Positions 11,565-13,986 of a DNA stretch of 13,986 nucleotides are shown in pieces (positions within the stretch are counted from its first letter, which is position 1; every line of letters begins with the position of its first letter). Source of the stretch: an uncultured Propionibacteriaceae bacterium (GTDB lineage: Bacteria > Actinomycetota > Actinomycetes > Propionibacteriales > Propionibacteriaceae); contig CAKZHP010000111.1 of NCBI GenBank assembly GCA_936924635.1, positions 1 to 13,986 of the forward strand. The letters run 5' to 3'. The position numbers were made by a program, and so were the translations under genes. The notes under the pieces were generated by a model. It searched no databases. It was given only the letters and a program-made list of their open reading frames with translations, and was not told where the DNA came from.

Positions 11565-13986
11565 GTGCATCTGCGGAGCCTGACCCTGCGCGGGTTCAAG
11601 TCGTTCGCATCGGCGACCACGCTCAACTTCGAGCCAGGGATCACCGCCGTGGTCGGCCCGAACGGCTCCGGCAAGTCCAACGTCGTGGACGCGCTGGCGT
11701 GGGTCATGGGCGAGCAGGGCGCGAAGTCGCTCCGCGGCGGCAAGATGGAAGACGTCATCTTCGCGGGCACGTCCGGCCGGCCGCCGCTCGGCCGCGCCGA
11801 GGTGCAGCTGACGATCGACAACACCGACGGAGCCCTTCCCATCGAGTACGCCGAGGTGACGATCTCGCGCACCATGTTCCGCAACGGCGGCAGCGAGTAC
11901 GCGATCAACGGCCACACCGCCCGGCTGCTCGACGTGCAGGAGCTGCTCAGCGACTCCGGCATCGGCCACGAGATGCACGTCATCGTGGGGCAGGGGCAGC
12001 TCGACGCGATCCTGCAGGCCACCCCCGAGATCCGCCGCGGCTTCATCGAGGAGGCCGCCGGCGTCCTCAAGCACCGCAAGCGCAAGGAGAAGGCGCTGCG
12101 CAAGCTGGAGTCGACCGAGTCGAACCTGAACCGCCTGAGCGACCTGGTGACCGAGATCCGCCGCCAGCTGAAGCCGCTGCAGCGGCAGGCCGAGGTGGCC
12201 CGCAAGGCCGGAGTCGTGCAGGCGGAGCTCCTGGACGCGAAGGCCCGCCTGCTGGCCGACGACCTCACCCAGGCCATGGCGACGCTGGAGGCGGAGCTCG
12301 CCGACGAGGCGGCGGTGGCGGCGGAGCGGGCTCGGGTCGAGACGGACCTCGCCCAGGCGCGCGCGGCCGAGGACGAGGCCGACGCCGCCCTGGCGGCCGC
12401 ACAGCCCCGGCTCGCCGCGGCGCAGGAGGTCTGGTACGGCCTGTCGGGCCTCCGCGAGCGGATCACCTCGACCATCTCGATCGCCGGCGAGCGGATCCGG
12501 CATGCCGACCAGCTGCCGATCGACGGCAGCCCTGGCAAGGACCCCGAGACGCTCGACGCCGAGGCCGACACCGAGGCCCGGGCCGAGCAGGCGCTCCGCG
12601 CGCAGGTGGCGCACCGGGAGACCGGGCTCACCGAGGCCGCGGCCCGGCGCACCGAGGTGGAGGCGGCGCACGCGGAGGCCGAGAAGCGGCTGGCCGCGCT
12701 GGTCCGTGCCGTGGCCGACCGGCGCCAAGGCCTGGAACGGCTGAACGGGCAGGTCGGCTCGTTGCGCAGCCGCATCGACACCGCGGCCGAGCAGCAGGAG
12801 CGGCTGGAGACCGCCCGGGCCGCCGCCGCGGGGCGGGCCGAAGAGGCCACCCGCGCCTTCACCGCCCTGGAGAACTCCGTCGCGGGGCTGGAGGCGGGCG
12901 AGGAGGGCCTGGACGAGGAGTACGAGGCCGCCGAGGCGCAGGTCGAGCAGACCAGCGCCGCCCGCGCCGCCGTACGCGAGGAGGAGCGCGCCGCCTCGCA
13001 GGAGCGCGCCACCGCTGCGGCCCGGCACGACGCCCTCAGGCTGGGGCTGGAGCGTGAGGACGCATCGGCGCAGCTGCTCGCCGCCGGCGACCGGGTGGGC
13101 GGGCTGCTCGGGTCGGTGTCTGCGCTGGTGAGCGTCGAGCCGGGGTACGAGGTCGCGGTGTCGGCGGCGCTGGGGGCCGCGGCCGACGCGGTGGCGGTGA
13201 CGGGCGTGCCGGCGGCCGTGGACGCGATCGGTCACCTGAAGCAGGAGGACCTCGGCCGCGGCGGGATGCTCGTCGCCGGCGCTCCCGATCGAGGCCACGA
13301 CGGGGTGGGACTGCCCGCCGGTGCCCGGTACGCGATCGACCTGGTCAGCGCCGACGAGCCCGTACGCGCCGCCCTGCGCCGCCTCCTCGACCAGACGGCC
13401 GTGGTCGACGACCTGGCGGCGGCCCAGGCCCTCGTCGCCGACCTCCCTGACGTCACCGCGGTGACACGGGAGGGTGACGTGGTCTCGCGATGGTTCGTCT
13501 CCGGCGGCTCCGGCAGCCGCCCCAGCCTGATCCAGGTGCAGGCGGCGGTCGACGAGGCCGCGGCTGCGCTGGAGGCGGCGCAGCACCGGCTGGAGCGGGT
13601 CTCCTTCGCCACGGCCGAGACCGACAGCCGGCTCGCGGAGGCCGAGCAGCGCCTGGAGGTGGCGCTGGCGCACCTCCACGAGTCGGACGCCCAGCAGAGC
13701 GCGCTGGCCGAACAGCTCGGGCAGCTGAACCAGACGGCACGCGCCGCGCGCGGTGAGGCCGACCGGCTCGCCGCGCAGATGGCCGAGGCCGAGCAGCGCA
13801 GGGAGACCGACCAGGGTGCCCTGCAGGAGCTCGAGGCCCGGCTGGCGCTGGCCGCCGCCGAGGGGGAGCTCGACGACCCCGACCCCACCGAGCGCGACAC
13901 CCTGGCCGAGGAGGCGCGCCGGGCGCGGTCGGCCGAGATGGAGGCCCGCCTCGCGCTGCGCACCATCGAGGAGCGCGTGCGCGCCG
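11565..13986 (+). CDS. smc: chromosome segregation protein SMC, N-terminal two thirds (cut by window end)
   Basis: SMC is the condensin ATPase that organises and separates the chromosome with ScpA and ScpB. About 807 codons are in the window and no stop is reached. The ATPase head begins at once: LRSLTLRGFKSFA, then Walker A GPNGSGKSN (31-39), and the Q-loop in VGQGQLDAIL (141-150). The ascending coiled coil follows from about 165, rich in Ala, Glu, Arg and Gln. The hinge lies at about 505-650 (AAGDRVGGLLGSVSALVSVE through DVVSRWFVSGGSG), and the returning coiled coil runs to the window edge. The signature motif, Walker B and C-terminal head are beyond the window. GTG 11565 lies 3 bases after the gtrA stop and 7 bases after GAGGG (11553-11557), so translation is probably coupled. 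The head and hinge rule out RecN or Rad50. Confidence 0.97.
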   Translation, partial: MHLRSLTLRGFKSFASATTLNFEPGITAVVGPNGSGKSNVVDALAWVMGEQGAKSLRGGKMEDVIFAGTSGRPPLGRAEVQLTIDNTDGALPIEYAEVTISRTMFRNGGSEYAINGHTARLLDVQELLSDSGIGHEMHVIVGQGQLDAILQATPEIRRGFIEEAAGVLKHRKRKEKALRKLESTESNLNRLSDLVTEIRRQLKPLQRQAEVARKAGVVQAELLDAKARLLADDLTQAMATLEAELADEAAVAAERARVETDLAQARAAEDEADAALAAAQPRLAAAQEVWYGLSGLRERITSTISIAGERIRHADQLPIDGSPGKDPETLDAEADTEARAEQALRAQVAHRETGLTEAAARRTEVEAAHAEAEKRLAALVRAVADRRQGLERLNGQVGSLRSRIDTAAEQQERLETARAAAAGRAEEATRAFTALENSVAGLEAGEEGLDEEYEAAEAQVEQTSAARAAVREEERAASQERATAAARHDALRLGLEREDASAQLLAAGDRVGGLLGSVSALVSVEPGYEVAVSAALGAAADAVAVTGVPAAVDAIGHLKQEDLGRGGMLVAGAPDRGHDGVGLPAGARYAIDLVSADEPVRAALRRLLDQTAVVDDLAAAQALVADLPDVTAVTREGDVVSRWFVSGGSGSRPSLIQVQAAVDEAAAALEAAQHRLERVSFATAETDSRLAEAEQRLEVALAHLHESDAQQSALAEQLGQLNQTARAARGEADRLAAQMAEAEQRRETDQGALQELEARLALAAAEGELDDPDPTERDTLAEEARRARSAEMEARLALRTIEERVRA

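Noticed and set aside
11192..13057. Sense-strand open frame of 621 codons overlapping gtrA and smc
   Set aside because: The product is Arg/Gly/Ala-rich and without motifs. The true smc frame, open to the window end, explains the region.
10077..13679. Antisense open frame of 1200 codons opposite mutM, gtrA and smc
   Set aside because: It has the same GC-driven shadow character, runs across three unrelated sense genes, and its composition is repetitive without motifs.
1..13986. tRNA, rRNA, CRISPR, insertion sequences or prophage ends
   Set aside because: I found no direct-repeat arrays, transposase motifs, cloverleaf-like segments or terminal inverted repeats. All intergenic gaps are short.

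Overview
The window comes from the chromosome of a very GC-rich Gram-positive bacterium of the Actinomycetota. The Propionibacteriales are my best guess, as inference only. The support is the gene order recG-rsmD-coaD-(SepIVA-like)-DUF177-rpmF-rnc-mutM-smc, the frequent GTG starts, and several candidate leaderless genes whose -10 box (TAnnnT) lies 6-7 bases before the start codon. Every gene I can support is on the + strand. There are no rRNA, tRNA, CRISPR or insertion-sequence features.

Left part (1-4660), variable DNA. It opens with about 180 bases of non-coding-looking, T-richer sequence. A short NAD-dependent epimerase-like gene follows, broken by a single extra base near 640. Next is a stand-alone AAA/ABC-like ATPase (870-2033). 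Then comes a full-length two-domain N-acetylglutamate synthase of the E. coli ArgA type (2283-3677), unusual for an actinobacterium. A decayed membrane-protease/regulator pair ends this part. The CPBP-family gene carries two frameshifts and has lost its C-terminus. It is joined directly to a small XRE helix-turn-helix gene whose normal ATG position now reads ACG.

Right part (4679-13986), core housekeeping DNA. recG (fork repair) has its own leaderless promoter. rsmD, coaD and the SepIVA-like gene are chained by ATGA start/stop overlaps. DUF177 (ribosome biogenesis), rpmF (L32), rnc (RNase III) and mutM (8-oxoguanine repair) form a second block behind a recognisable promoter. gtrA has a promoter embedded in the end of mutM, and smc follows it by 3 bases and runs off the window. 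Together these genes serve replication and repair, rRNA maturation, CoA synthesis, septation and chromosome segregation. All of them are intact. This makes it likely that the frameshifts on the left are real gene decay rather than general sequencing noise.

I did not find a convincing new multi-gene system. The signals most worth checking are the CPBP/XRE remnant and the 15-bp palindrome between it and recG, the E. coli-type ArgA, the leaderless promoter pattern, and the strong CGTACG / GTA-CGN context bias.
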